DNA of 64,000 nucleotides from Luscinia megarhynchos (Eukaryota > Chordata > Aves > Passeriformes > Turdidae): NCBI GenBank assembly GCA_034336665.1, contig CM067592.1:46901761-46965760 (forward strand), written 5' to 3'. The notes beneath the pieces are model-generated. The model worked only from the letters and a program-made list of their open reading frames with translations, was not told the origin of the DNA and did not search any database. This document shows, piece by piece, positions 38,101-48,464 of the stretch. Within the stretch, counting starts at the first letter, position 1. Every line of letters begins with the position of its first letter. Made by a program: the position numbers and the translations under genes.

Positions 38101-40185
38101 TTTATTCCATATTTATTGTTTTTCAAGGGAAAAGTCTTTGTTTTTTAACTTAAGCTCTCTAGAAAACTAAGTGCTTCTGGACTCTCTTGTGTGAGTTGCA
38201 GAACTAATATTTGCCAGTGGCTAACTGGCACATAAATTTTGGGAAATTGAATATATGCCCCTAATTTTGTCTTCTCTTTGACAGAGTTCAAGACTTCCAA
38301 ATGATTTTGCCATGTTCAAATGGATTACTTGAATAATAAGATATTAAAGGCTATGAGACAAAGGTGATTAAAAAACAGGATCCCTTTTACAAAAAATGTG
38401 TGTTATTGTGTTAAAAGACATTACAATATGAATCTCTAATGCAACCAGCATAAAATTCTAGTGCAATAACACAGAATAAACTGATTACAATCAGTTTGGA
38501 AGAAGAATGGGACTGTTTCAGAAGCTGGACATTTAAGTCTCCTGTTGTCTAAAAGCAGAATAATGTAAAGAAAGTTATGATTAACATTGCATATTACCTA
38601 CTATGGGAGAAATGAAAAAAAAAAAAAAGAGAGAGAATTAGTCTTATTAATGATGTGCCTATAACTGGTGATATAAATTTCAGAACAAAAAAAATGGTGA
38701 GAACATATGGTTGCTTCCCTACAAATGAGACAATAAGAGAAATCATCAAGCAGCTAAATGTATCAGCATTGGGCTGCTCTATGTTTCCTATATGGTGTGC
38801 TAAGATATATCCCATTCCAAAATAAACATTGTGTTGAAAAAAAGAAAAGGTCTGTCATTTTTAAGTATAAAGCAAAAAGCATTTATCAAAATGAACAGGT
38901 AAATAGAACCTTTATGCTGTGATTATTTTTTTCCAGCACAGACCTGGTTAGGGGACTCCTTTATGTTTTAAGGTGCTGTCAGTCTCAGTAAAAAAGGAAG
39001 GTGACTGTTATGAACTTTCTGTCTCTGCTGGACTCACCTGCAGTTGCAGCTCTTACAGGGCTGAAATATTTCACTCACCTCAGTGGTGTTCTCTGGAAGC
39101 ATTAAAATGAATGCAGAAATTTCACTCAATGAAACCTTCCAGCCAGGAAGCCAGTTAACAGCACTGCATCTATTGTTTCCTCATATAAATGTTCCAATTT
39201 GATAACTTAGAGACTTACTTTTATCAGGATCCCAAATGAACATATTGCGTATAACAATTTTTCATATGTTCTTGAATCAGCAGACTGCCTGTTAATTGCC
39301 TGCAATACTCCCAAATTGGCCATTAGGAGAAAGAACCTCTGCAATACTTTCATTTTCTGCCTTCCCTTCTCTCCATGCCACCAACCCTCAGCTGAGAAAT
39401 TAAGTGCCAGAATGTTTTAATTTTATGTCACCTTTCAGTTCTCCAACTGGCAGGCCAGGCATCAACACATTAGGTGTCCTGAAGGTACACTCTAAAACAC
39501 TTCTTCCTCAATTTGTCTATAAAAAAATTCAGTGCCTTGTTAGACACTCAGCAGTATCTAACATGCAACCACGCTACTGAAATTTTCCAGGAAACATTTC
39601 CCATATGTTAAGGTATTGCCTTAGCTTCCATATTAATAATACAATTTATAATTACATCTCTGCTAATGGAGGATAGCAGGTATCAATACAAATGTGATAC
39701 CTGCTGGAAGTAGATTTTCAGGGCTTTTACAAGATTCATGTGACTCACAGTCTGCACATTCCTCCTGGGCCACACTATAACTTTTGTATCACAGCTATAG
39801 CCTTTCACTCACTTTAGGAACAATAACAATCAGTGTCCCATTACCACTTTTCTCAACTCGATAGCAATTTTTCCAAAATAATGCATCATGGCTGAGGTAG
39901 CCTGATTTTGGTGCATGCCTTCAGTACAGACAGGGTACTACTGTTATAATCTGTTTGCAAAATAAACAAAAACCAACCAATAAAACATCCATTTTGCTAC
40001 TGAGTATTGTCTCCTAACCATCAGGAGAGAAAAGCATCAGCTTCCTCTCACCCTACAAATGAACTACTGTAAATCAGAGAGAGCTTTGTAGCTGACACAT
40101 CCTTTCCCCATACAACTACATTTCTACCATGTCTGACACTCCCCCAAACAAAATAAAAAGTGTATCTATAAAAAGGAAACAGGGC
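35107..40185. other. AT-rich DNA, no gene recognised
   Basis: About 5 kb, AT-rich, with no gene or repeat that I can name. Largest frames 74-81 codons (36424-36648 minus, 36827-37072 plus, 37447-37686 plus). A 14-A run followed by GA repeats lies at 38615-38635. Confidence 0.5.
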
Positions 40186-40796
40186 TGTGTTGGGTTTTTC
40201 CCTAAGTGGTTTAGTCAACTGCCTTTTTCTGTCATGTTGTGTTGGAACTCTGACGCCTGGAAGTTTTGAACTTTCTGTGCTTTCTGGCACTGATCCCCAA
40301 AAGAGCACTGCTTTTGACTTAAGGCCTTGGAGAAGGCTTCCAAATTTGAGTGATGGAGTTAGAATCACTGGTGTGTAGTTTGAATAGAAGTGTGTAATAT
40401 CATATGGTGAAGGGTTTTGAATTTGGGGTTTTAGAATGTAGTAATAGGTATGGGAAAAGATGGAGGTTCTGGGGCATTGGGTATTCATCCTTCTTGTTCC
40501 TTCTTCTTGGTTTTAGGTAGTACTTTTTTATTTGGATAGAAGGTACCTCACTGTGGGTCACGGGTGTTTGGTTATTGGGTAAAAAGTATACATAATATAT
40601 GTGTTAGCTTTTAATTGGACTGTTTGGCTTTAAAAGACCTTATAACAAGCAAGATACAGCTCAATTTTCTTGCTTTTAGCTTGTTATCTAGAAGTGCTGT
40701 AGCACTCACTGTACTATAGATAAGAATTAATAAACAACCGAGTCCGAACGGGAAACATCGTCTCTCGTGCTTCAATCCCAGCTCTAAATGAAGGCA
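40186..40796 (+). mobile_element. Probable solo LTR, plus strand
   Basis: Begins near TGTGTTGGGTTTTTCCC and carries blocks I associate with a songbird LTR family: 'gtgtgtagtttgaatagaag' (40370-40390), 'gaatgtagtaataggtatgg' (40434-40453), 'ggttattgggtaaaaag' (40570-40587) and 'ggctttaaaagaccttataa' (40626-40645). AATAAA is at 40729-40734, followed by a CpG-rich stretch (CCGAGTCCGAACGGG) typical of R/U5. The 3' end is uncertain: CA at 40780 and CA at 40796 are both possible, and no clear target duplication was found. The 146-codon minus frame at 40048-40488 crosses the 5' edge and is a shadow. No viral genes are attached. Confidence 0.6.
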
Positions 40797-41899
40797 GAGG
40801 GAAAAAAGAAGATAACCACTAATAATGCTGAAAGGCAATTTTATGATTTTAGTGGAAGTAAAATGGCATTTAGTGTGTTCAGGCAATTTTATGTTCAGCA
40901 GCTTGACACTGCAATACAGAAAGTGGCAACACTGAGCCTCTGGATCTGGAGACAGCCACACTGAGCCTGTTTGTGATTACAGGCCTAACTGAAAGTGACT
41001 TGAGAAAGTCAGACAGAGCTTGGCCTTCATGTGCATACTCTAGCTCTAGTGGTCTTGTAGTGTGAGGCAAACATGCTCTCTCGTAACCAAGCGCTATTTC
41101 ATTTCTGATTTTATTTTTTCAGGGGATCCAGCATTAAAGGGCAAATATCAGTAGAGTATATTCCCAAGAAGGTTCCTCTAAACCATGATATAAAAATCTG
41201 ATGGAGCTGTGAATTCACAAAAGCACATCTTCACCTTTTCTCAGTGCATGATGTTTGATCCTTGGAAATTTCCTTTCTAACAGTGGATATTCCCAGGGCT
41301 GAAAAGCAGACAAATGCAAGTATTTATCCTCCTGTAGTTGCATATTAGAGTGATAGTTCTTGGAACTCAAACTTTTCCATGTGTTTGCAGTAACACCTGT
41401 ATTAAATAGTCACACCCAGAGGTTTCAAGAAACCTGTGGTCACCAAGGAGCACCATGATTGCCCCTCAAGTGCCTTTGTTAGTGTACAGCAGCAGCTGGA
41501 TGCAACTGGACTGTCCCTTTGTACTAGTACACCTTCCTGGTGAGCATTGTTAGTAGAACACATAGAACTTTCAGTTAAAGATGGTTTAATATTTAATTTG
41601 AAAGATCTATTTCTCAGTTGCTGTTTGGTGAGAACATTCATATATTGGGTCACTGCTACAGCCTTCAACTCTACCAGCTCAGGCACTCCTGTATTCTGTA
41701 AGAATAGGGTAAAATAGCTAGTTTTGTTTGAGAATAAAATAGTATTAAATCTATTTAAGTACTATTTTTGTGGGCCTCCTTGCTTTAAGGTAAGACTTTG
41801 AAGTCCTTTAGGGGTTTGAATGTCTTCACAGCTGAAGGGTCCAGAAAATGTCTAGGGAACATTTTACAGTGTTTTTCCCACTCACAGTGAAAACCCCTG
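40797..41899. other. Unique-looking DNA, no gene recognised
   Basis: Nothing recognised. A 94-codon minus frame (41402-41686) has no motif. Confidence 0.45.
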
Positions 41900-43370
41900 C
41901 TTTTGTTACATTTATATGGAATTTTCTGTGTTTCACTTTATCCCCTGTGCCTCTTGTCCTGTGACAGGGAACCAGTGAGAAGAGTCTGGTTCCAATCAGC
42001 TTTACTCCCCCGCTAGATATTTTTAAATCTATAAAAATAATTTGTAGAACACATATATATGCATATATATTTAGTATTCAATATTCAACATATAATTATA
42101 TGTTAAATATGTATCCATATCCTCCCTGAGCCTTCTCTTCTCCAGACTGCACACTCCCAGCTCTCTCAACCTCACTTCACAAGAGAGATGCTCCTGTTCC
42201 TTTACCATCTTTGTGGTTCTGCATTTGGCTTGCCTCAGTGTGTGCACACCTTTCTTGTTCGGGGGATCCCAGAAAGTGAATCAGCAATCCAGGTGTGTCT
42301 GGCAACATGCTTCATAATGCAGACCAGGACCTCTCTCAGACAGCACCTTTCACAGATAATTGAGAGTGACCATGCAATGGCATCAGACATCTCCCTCAAC
42401 ATTCCTGGGTGTGATCCACCGAGGGCATGCATAAGTCTGCTTTGTTTAAAAGTTTCCTGATGTGAGCATCCTCCTCTACTAAGAGTAATCCTTCCAGGAT
42501 ACAGACTTTTTCTGTGGTGTCAGGGGTCTGTAGGTACCAGCTTACCCTGCATTTTTCTCACCAAGTTCTCTGTCTGTTCAGCAGCAGGTCCACCTTTTAC
42601 CTAGCCTTTTTTTTTGCTGCTGGTGTACCTACCATAGGAGATTTTCTTACTGTTCTTCGTGTCTCTTGTGAAACTGAAATCCATGTGGGCTTTAGATTTC
42701 CTAAACTCATCCTTCCAAGCTCACATTGTATCTCTATATTCCTCCTAGATTATGTACCTTTGCTTTCATCTCTTGTACACTTTGTAGTTTTGTCTGAATT
42801 TAGTCAGTCCTCAGCCATCCATGCAGGTGTCTTTCCATCTTTGCTTGACTTCCTTTATGTTGGTATGGATCTTTCTGGAGCTTCACTATCAGCAAGCTCT
42901 TGTGGACCTCTTTTCTCTTCATGACCACATTCCACAGGATTCTTCCAAAGATTTACATCTACTGTCCTGAAGCCCAGGGCTAAGGTCCTGCTTTTTGCTC
43001 TGTTCAACTCTCTTGTGTTTCTGAAGTTCTCTGTCTCGTGGTGACTCCAACATTCCCAGCCAGTTCTTTCTAGATGTTAGTAGGAGGTCTAATGTGGTTC
43101 CTCCTCACTTTAGCTCCACAGGAGGTTGTCAGCAATGCCCCACAGAAACCTCCTGGTTTGCTCATGCTCTCCTGTGTTGTCCTTCTTGCAGACATTTCCA
43201 CATGAGGATCCGGGCATGTGACCACATGACTTCTTCCAGCTGCCTGAAGGCCTTTTCTGCCTCATATTCCTGGTCAGGAGGTCTACAACAGATTTCCACT
43301 ACAATGCCACCCATATTGCTCTGTGCCCTAAAAGGTCACTTCATCTATGCAAGAGGTTGAATAAAAAAAA
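41900..43370 (-). mobile_element. CR1 LINE, RT-deleted, minus strand
   Basis: Read on minus, the order is: endonuclease start (43340-43195, translating roughly as GGIVVEICCRPPDQE..., the CR1 EN block with the RPPDQ signature), remaining EN (to about 42930), the linker between EN and RT (42900-42450), then a jump straight to the 3' part with 'ggttgagagagctgggagtg' and 'ctggagaagagaaggctcag' (42190-42120) and the 3' UTR (to about 41900). Most of the reverse transcriptase is absent. About 75 bp of AT-rich, partly palindromic DNA (42035-42115) appears inserted in the 3' part. The 136-codon plus frame at 42514-42924 is antisense to this relic and is not a gene. Confidence 0.75.
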
Positions 43371-44629
43371 TCTCTGAAAAATTTGTGTTTTCTGAGTAGG
43401 TAAATGCTACAAGCTGCTCTGCAAGTCTGTTCACAGATATGTTTCTGCTACTTTGGTTTGACTTCCTGGCTTTGCAATTTCAGTGTCTAATTATTGGGCT
43501 TGGGAGGAGAGAGATGGCAGATGTGTCATTTCTGCTAAACTGGAGGAGGAACCTGAGCAAAGAGATGCTTATGAATCCAGACATCTGTTCAAACAGAAAT
43601 TGAGTGGTTTCTCTTTTGCAAAAATTTTCGTAAACACTTAGTTATGTGACAGACCTTGAGTTTTCTTCTAAATTGTTCTAGTAAATATAGAGTCAAACAG
43701 CATTGATCAATGGTTCAGATTGGTTCTCATAAAAAGCATGACCTTGCATTTATTACTGAAATTTGTTCTGGTATCCTGGGTAGCTTCTGCAAAGTCGTAT
43801 TAAATATTGACTAACTTGCTTTATATTGCTGTTTCTGGCATCTCAATCTTATCCCTGCTTTCAGAGTTTAATTTATATTTGTATAACTGTCCTCTGCAAA
43901 ACCAATCATAGCAGAGATGCATGGATTACTGAATTCTGATATTTTTGCCAAATTGAAAAGTGACCCTTCATTCCCATCCCAGGGATTTTTTGGCCAAATG
44001 CATAATCTCCATGAATTCAATGGCAGAACTCCTCTCATCTCAGTACCACTAAAATTTTACTACCTGTTTCTAGTCCATTGCAGCACTTTAAGAATTCCAT
44101 TGCACAGGGAAGCTTATTGAAGTCTGTTGGAAGTCCAGATATATTATACCAAGTGTCCTTCCTTTCAAGCAAAATACTTAAATGTTTATTGTCAAATAAA
44201 TAATCTTTCATTTAATCTTTAACTTTCTGAGAAAATTTAAAAAGAAAATAATGTAGATACTGAAATATGAGGTCTGTGCTCCCTCAGAAGCTTATCTATT
44301 CCTGTTCCCTGGAACTGGCTTATATTTGTCTGTTTCTTCTGCGACTCCATTTGTTTCATATTCCCCACGTGGTATAAAACATTTTTTGGTGCATTCAGAA
44401 CAGATGTTGCTTTCAAGCTGATTCATGATCATCTTTCAAAGGGGCTGTGAGGGAAACTGTTCTTCTGCAAACTTCCTGATGACACCTCTGCTGCACAGAT
44501 TGCAGATTTCAGTGCAGAGACCTGTTTCTTTATGCATGTCAGGGAAGATATTGCACTGAACACCATTTATGCTGCATGGGAATGGATTCTTCATTAGACA
44601 TAACAAATGTTTGTAGGCACTTCTCAGTT
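43371..44629. other. AT-rich DNA, no gene recognised
   Basis: No recognised feature. Short frames only (67-69 codons). Confidence 0.45.
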
Positions 44630-44643
44630 TCCAGGTATGCACC

Positions 44644-45390
44644 ATGTTGGATGCTGAATGTTGGGCCAGTAGCCTGAGCGGCTTGGAAGTCAGTAAGATT
44701 TACAATCCTCCTCCTCCAGTTCAGGATTTGACAAGTAGGACTGGCACCTCTTACTGTAGGTGTGGAGCTCTGGACCTAGAAGGACAGACAGCTGATGAGG
44801 TGGGGGAAAGTCCTTCTGGGATAGAGTGGTATCCTAAAGCAGCACCACCTGTACCCCGCACCACGCCCTCATCTGCCAAGAGGAAAAGAAGGGTAATTGT
44901 AATGGGAGATTCCCTTCTAAGGGGAATGGAGGGCCTGATATGCAGACCAGAGCCAACTCACAGGGAAATCTGCTGTCTCCCAGGGGCTTGGATAAAGGAC
45001 ATTACTGGAAAACTCCCCAGTCTAGTAAAGCCCTCTGATTTCTACCTGCTATTTATTGTTCAGGCTGGCAGTGAGGAAATAACAAAGAGAAATGTGACAG
45101 CAATCAAGAGAGACTTCAGGACCTGAAGATAGTTGGTAGTAGGATCAGGATCACAAGTAGTGACTTCTTCTGTCCTGGTAACAAGGAGTAATATTGATAG
45201 GAATAGGCAGATCCATAAGGTGGCTCTGAGATTGGAGTAATCAGAAAAAATGCTGGGGTTTTGTCCATGGGATGATCTACTCAGCATCTGGTCTACTGAC
45301 ACCTGATGGCATGAACATATCTCAGGGGAAAGAATGAATCCAAGCACAGGAGATAGCAGGGCTCATTGACAGAATTTTGACAAGCTTAGA
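44644..45390 (+). pseudogene. CR1 ORF1 relic, GDSL/SGNH-hydrolase-like
   Basis: ORF1 of some CR1 elements encodes an RNA-binding region plus an esterase-like SGNH domain. Here the frame is open for 160 residues (44644-45126). The N-terminal part has a small Cys-containing segment (YCRCGAL, about residue 38) and a Pro-rich linker, then a basic KRKRR, then VIVMGDSLLRG (about residue 85), which is the GDSL block holding the nucleophile Ser. The frame stops at TGA 45124-45126, but homology continues in shifted frames to about 45390, including LLTPDGMNIS. The catalytic D-x-x-H motif (expected DGIH) is DGMN at 45305-45316, so the catalytic His is lost in this copy. It is truncated and inactive. Confidence 0.7.
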
Positions 45391-45539
45391 GGGGGAAAGG
45401 AACAAAACCAGGCTCTTCAGTGATGAACAATGGGATTGCATGCCAAAATCTGAGGAAACAAATACTAATGGGGTAACCTAATCTTCTTCACAAGGTGTTG
45501 GCTACAATGCACCAAACCTGAGATCCAGACAGCATGAGG

Positions 45540-46135
45540 AACAAATGAGGATGAGCTTGAAACTTCAGCCCAGTCCTATACATATGATATAGAAGGAACC
45601 TGGCAGGATGAATCCTGTGAGTGGGATGCTCTGAAGGACACTTACAGGCTCTTTGGGAGGGCAGGGCACAGGTGGAGGAGTGACACTGTAATAGGAAGGG
45701 TACAATGTTTGGAGCATGGAGTTGGCAGTGGCACAGTTGAGAGCCTCTGGATAAGAATCAAGGGGCAAAAAAATAATGGAGATGTCAGAGAAATTAGAAA
45801 AACTAGAATAGACCTATAGCCAGAATGATGTTGCTGATGAATTAATCTTTGAGGAACTAAGGGACACTTCATATGAGAGACTTCTTTGTGGTTGTGAGGG
45901 ACTTCAATCTGCCAGAAATTAACTGAAGCATTGCACAGATGATACAACCCAGGTCTTTCTTAAAATACCCTGGTGACAACCTTACAGAACTTGTTGGTCC
46001 TAAGGCATCTAACTTGGAAAGACTCCCTCCTTGATCTACTGCTTGTCAAAAGAGAGGATTTCATGAGTGAAGTGGAAATTGGTGTACATCTTGGCCACAG
46101 TGACCATGGAAGTGATTGACTCTAAAATCTCTCTT
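45540..46135 (+). pseudogene. CR1 endonuclease domain relic
   Basis: Piecewise translation gives YDIEGTWQDESCEWDALKD (about 45586-45640), matching the CR1 APE-type endonuclease ETWW-D block, then SLWIRIKGQ (about 45745), DFNLPEIN (about 45900-45925, from the conserved GDFN block) and LLDLLLVKRED followed by VEIGVHLGHSDHGS (about 46030-46110), the catalytic SDH region. In live CR1 this domain nicks target DNA to start reverse transcription. Several frameshifts and stops break it. The SDH triplet is retained while the ETWW Glu context is altered (EGTWQ). Confidence 0.7.
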
Positions 46136-46569
46136 GATGGAAGGATAGTGCCAGTGAAACCTCAGCTCTGGTCATGAGGAGAGCAGAGTTCAGGCTGTTC
46201 AGGAAATTGGTGAGGACCCTTGGGAAAATGTCTTGGCAGGGGCTGGATCTGTCAATTCTGGTCACTTATTAAACATCACCTCCTAGGGGCACAGAAGCAG
46301 GCAATTTCCAAATTTTGGAAGTCAAGCAGGTGAGGCAGGAGGCCAGCTTGGCTAAGCAGGAATCTTCTCTTGGAAATAAGGCAAAAAATAAAATATATGT
46401 CCAGTGGAAGCAAGGTCAGGTGACATGGGAACAATACGGAGATACTGCTATCCATTGGAGGAAGAAAATTTGTTGAAGTAGAAGATGGCCAGAACTGTGG
46501 GGGACAATAAAATATATAAATTTAAAAAGATATATTAGTCTAGAAATAAGATCAGCCTGTTGCAGGATG

Positions 46570-47400
46570 AGGATGATCCTCTTGCAAACAGGGACAGGGA
46601 CAAGGCAGAGGTGTTGAATGCATTCTTTGCCTCTGTCTTTAACACAGAAGAGGCACCAAGGGGGTCTCAGTGCTGGGAGCTGGAGGACCACGACTGTGAG
46701 AATGATCAGCTCCCAGCTGACCCCGAAATTCTGCAGGATGTGCTGCTCTAGCTGGAGTCCTACAAATCTATGGGGCCTGGTGGGATTCATCCAAGAACCC
46801 CCAAAGAGCGGGTTGATGTCATTGCAAGACTTCTGATGAATTTTGAATGGTCTTGGAAAGCCAGAGAGATCCCAGTTGACTGTATGCTACCAAACCTTGT
46901 CCTGATTTTCAAGAAGGGTGAGAAAGAGGAGCCCAGAAACTATAGACCTGTCATTCTCACTTCAGCTCCTGTGAAAGCTATGGGGAAGATTATTCTGGCA
47001 GGTATTGACGAACACCTGAAGAGCAGCACAGCCATGGGGCCTTTGTGGCAAGATAACTCATGTAGCTGATCAAGGGAGACAGGTGGATGGAATATTTTTG
47101 GATTTCAGTGAAGTTTCTGATAATGTTTCTCCCAGGATCCTCCTGGGTAAAATGTCCAGCACACAGCTATGTTAACAAATTATATGATGGGTGAGCAGTT
47201 GGCTCATGAGTTGGGCACAAGGGGTTACAGTGAATGGGGTGACATCAGACTGGTGACCTGTCACTGCTGGGGTTCCACAGAGATCCAACCTCAGCCCTGT
47301 GCTCTTCAACATCTTGATAAATGACTTGGACACAGAACTGGCATGGATGCTAAGGAAGTTTGCAGATGACTGGGAGGAGATATTGACTCCCTTGAAGGAG
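46570..47400 (+). pseudogene. CR1 reverse transcriptase relic
   Basis: Blocks seen in order: DRDKAEVLNAFFASVFNTEE (about 46587-46646, the usual start of the CR1 RT region), IPVDCMLPNLVLIFKKGEKE followed by NYRPVILTSAPVKAM (about 46869-46985; frame open 46770-47069), then a shift, DFSEVSDNV (47101-47127, motif A, consensus DFSKAFDTV, with the second Asp still present), [14 protein letters not shown] (about 47293-47332) and KFADDWEE (47355-47378, motif C with the catalytic FADD intact). The palm aspartates are partly retained, but frame breaks make it inactive. Confidence 0.75.
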
Positions 47401-48187
47401 GAGAGGCATTGCTGAGAGACCTGAACAGTTTAGAGGGCTGGGCAATCACTCACTATATGAAGTTCAACAAGGGAAAGTTCCATATTCTGCATCAGGAATG
47501 AGGGAACCCTGAACGAGGTGATGGAGAATGGTGACAGAGAAAGTGGCCTGGGGGTTCTGCCACTGGTAAGCTGAACATGATCCAGCAGTGCCCTGGCAGC
47601 CAGGAGGGCCACTTGTGTCCTGGGGAGCATCAGGCACAGGGCAAGGGAGGGGATTGTCCTGCTCTGCTCTGAGCTGGGGCAGCCTCACCTCCAGTGCTGG
47701 GGGCAGAAATGGGTGACACAGTATAAAAAAGACATTAGCTGTTAAGAGAGTGCCCAAAGGGTGGCAACAAAGATGCTGAAGGGCTGTGGAGGGAACCCAT
47801 AGGAGGAGTGGCTGAGGTCACTCAGTCTGTTCAGCCTGAAGAGAGATCACATCACAGCCAAAACTTCCTTGTGGGGGGGGGAAGAGGAGGGACAGACACT
47901 GACATCTACACTCTTGTGACCAGTGACAGGACCCAAGATAATGGCCTGAAATTGCATTTAGGATGGATATCAGGAAAAGGTTTTTTACCCAGAGGGTGGT
48001 TGGAGCATTGGAACAGATCCCCCACAGAAGTGGTCACAGCACCAACCCTGACAGAACATGAAAAGTGCTTGGACAGTGCTCTCAGGCACATGGTGTGACT
48101 CTTGGGGCTGTCCTGTGCAGGGCAGGAATTTGTCTCAATGGTTCTTGTGAGTCTCTTCCAACTCAGCGTAATCTTTGATTCTTTGAA

Positions 48188-48420
48188 GATGGGACAGAGA
48201 AAAGGGAAGTGAAGAAAAAAATACAAGTGAAACGAGATCACCCGAGCTTAAACAGAAGCTCATTCACAGACTGGGATCCCAGAACCTGGTTTTAATACCT
48301 GCTCTTACATCCTATATTTCTGCACTGTGCTTTGTTCTAAGTGTGGGAGATACCCAAATTTATTTCAACCCTTTCTCTAGGAACGAGATTATTTAGTACA
48401 TACATGCTCTTAGACAGATT

Positions 48421-48421
<1 letters not shown>
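48188..48421. other. Short spacer between CR1 and poly-T
   Basis: About 230 bp of unremarkable sequence between the CR1 tail and the T run. No feature seen. Confidence 0.5.

Positions 48422-48463
<42 letters not shown>
48422..48463 (+). repeat. Poly-T tract, 42 T
   Basis: Forty-two uninterrupted T. On the minus strand this could be the poly-A tail of a retrocopy lying at higher coordinates, but there is no AATAAA signal in the 40 bp next to it and no recognisable cDNA. A simple homopolymer, likely variable in length and prone to sequencing error. It creates the Phe run in a 77-codon frame at 48341-48574, which is not a gene. Confidence 0.95.

Positions 48464-48464
<1 letters not shown>

Larger units (their letters stand above)
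44630..48187 (+). mobile_element. Near full-length CR1 LINE, decayed
   Basis: About 3.56 kb with all CR1 parts in order on plus: ORF1 (44644-45390), endonuclease (45540-46135), EN-RT linker (46140-46560), reverse transcriptase (46570-47400), post-RT region and 3' UTR, and a tail TTTGATTCTTTGA at about 48173-48186. Most genomic CR1s are cut short at the 5' end, so a copy retaining ORF1 is uncommon. Frameshifts and stops occur in every domain, so it is inactive. Its last 550 bp are clearly the same subfamily as the minus-strand piece at 55186-55750 (shared 'caagggaggggattgtcctgctctg' block on opposite strands). The precise 5' end is unknown. Confidence 0.85.

Noticed and set aside
40048..40488. 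146-codon minus-strand frame
   Set aside because: Crosses the edge of a plus-strand LTR and shows no protein features.
42514..42924. 136-codon plus-strand frame, hydrophobic
   Set aside because: Antisense to a CR1 relic on the minus strand; no motif, and hydrophobicity follows from T-rich sequence.
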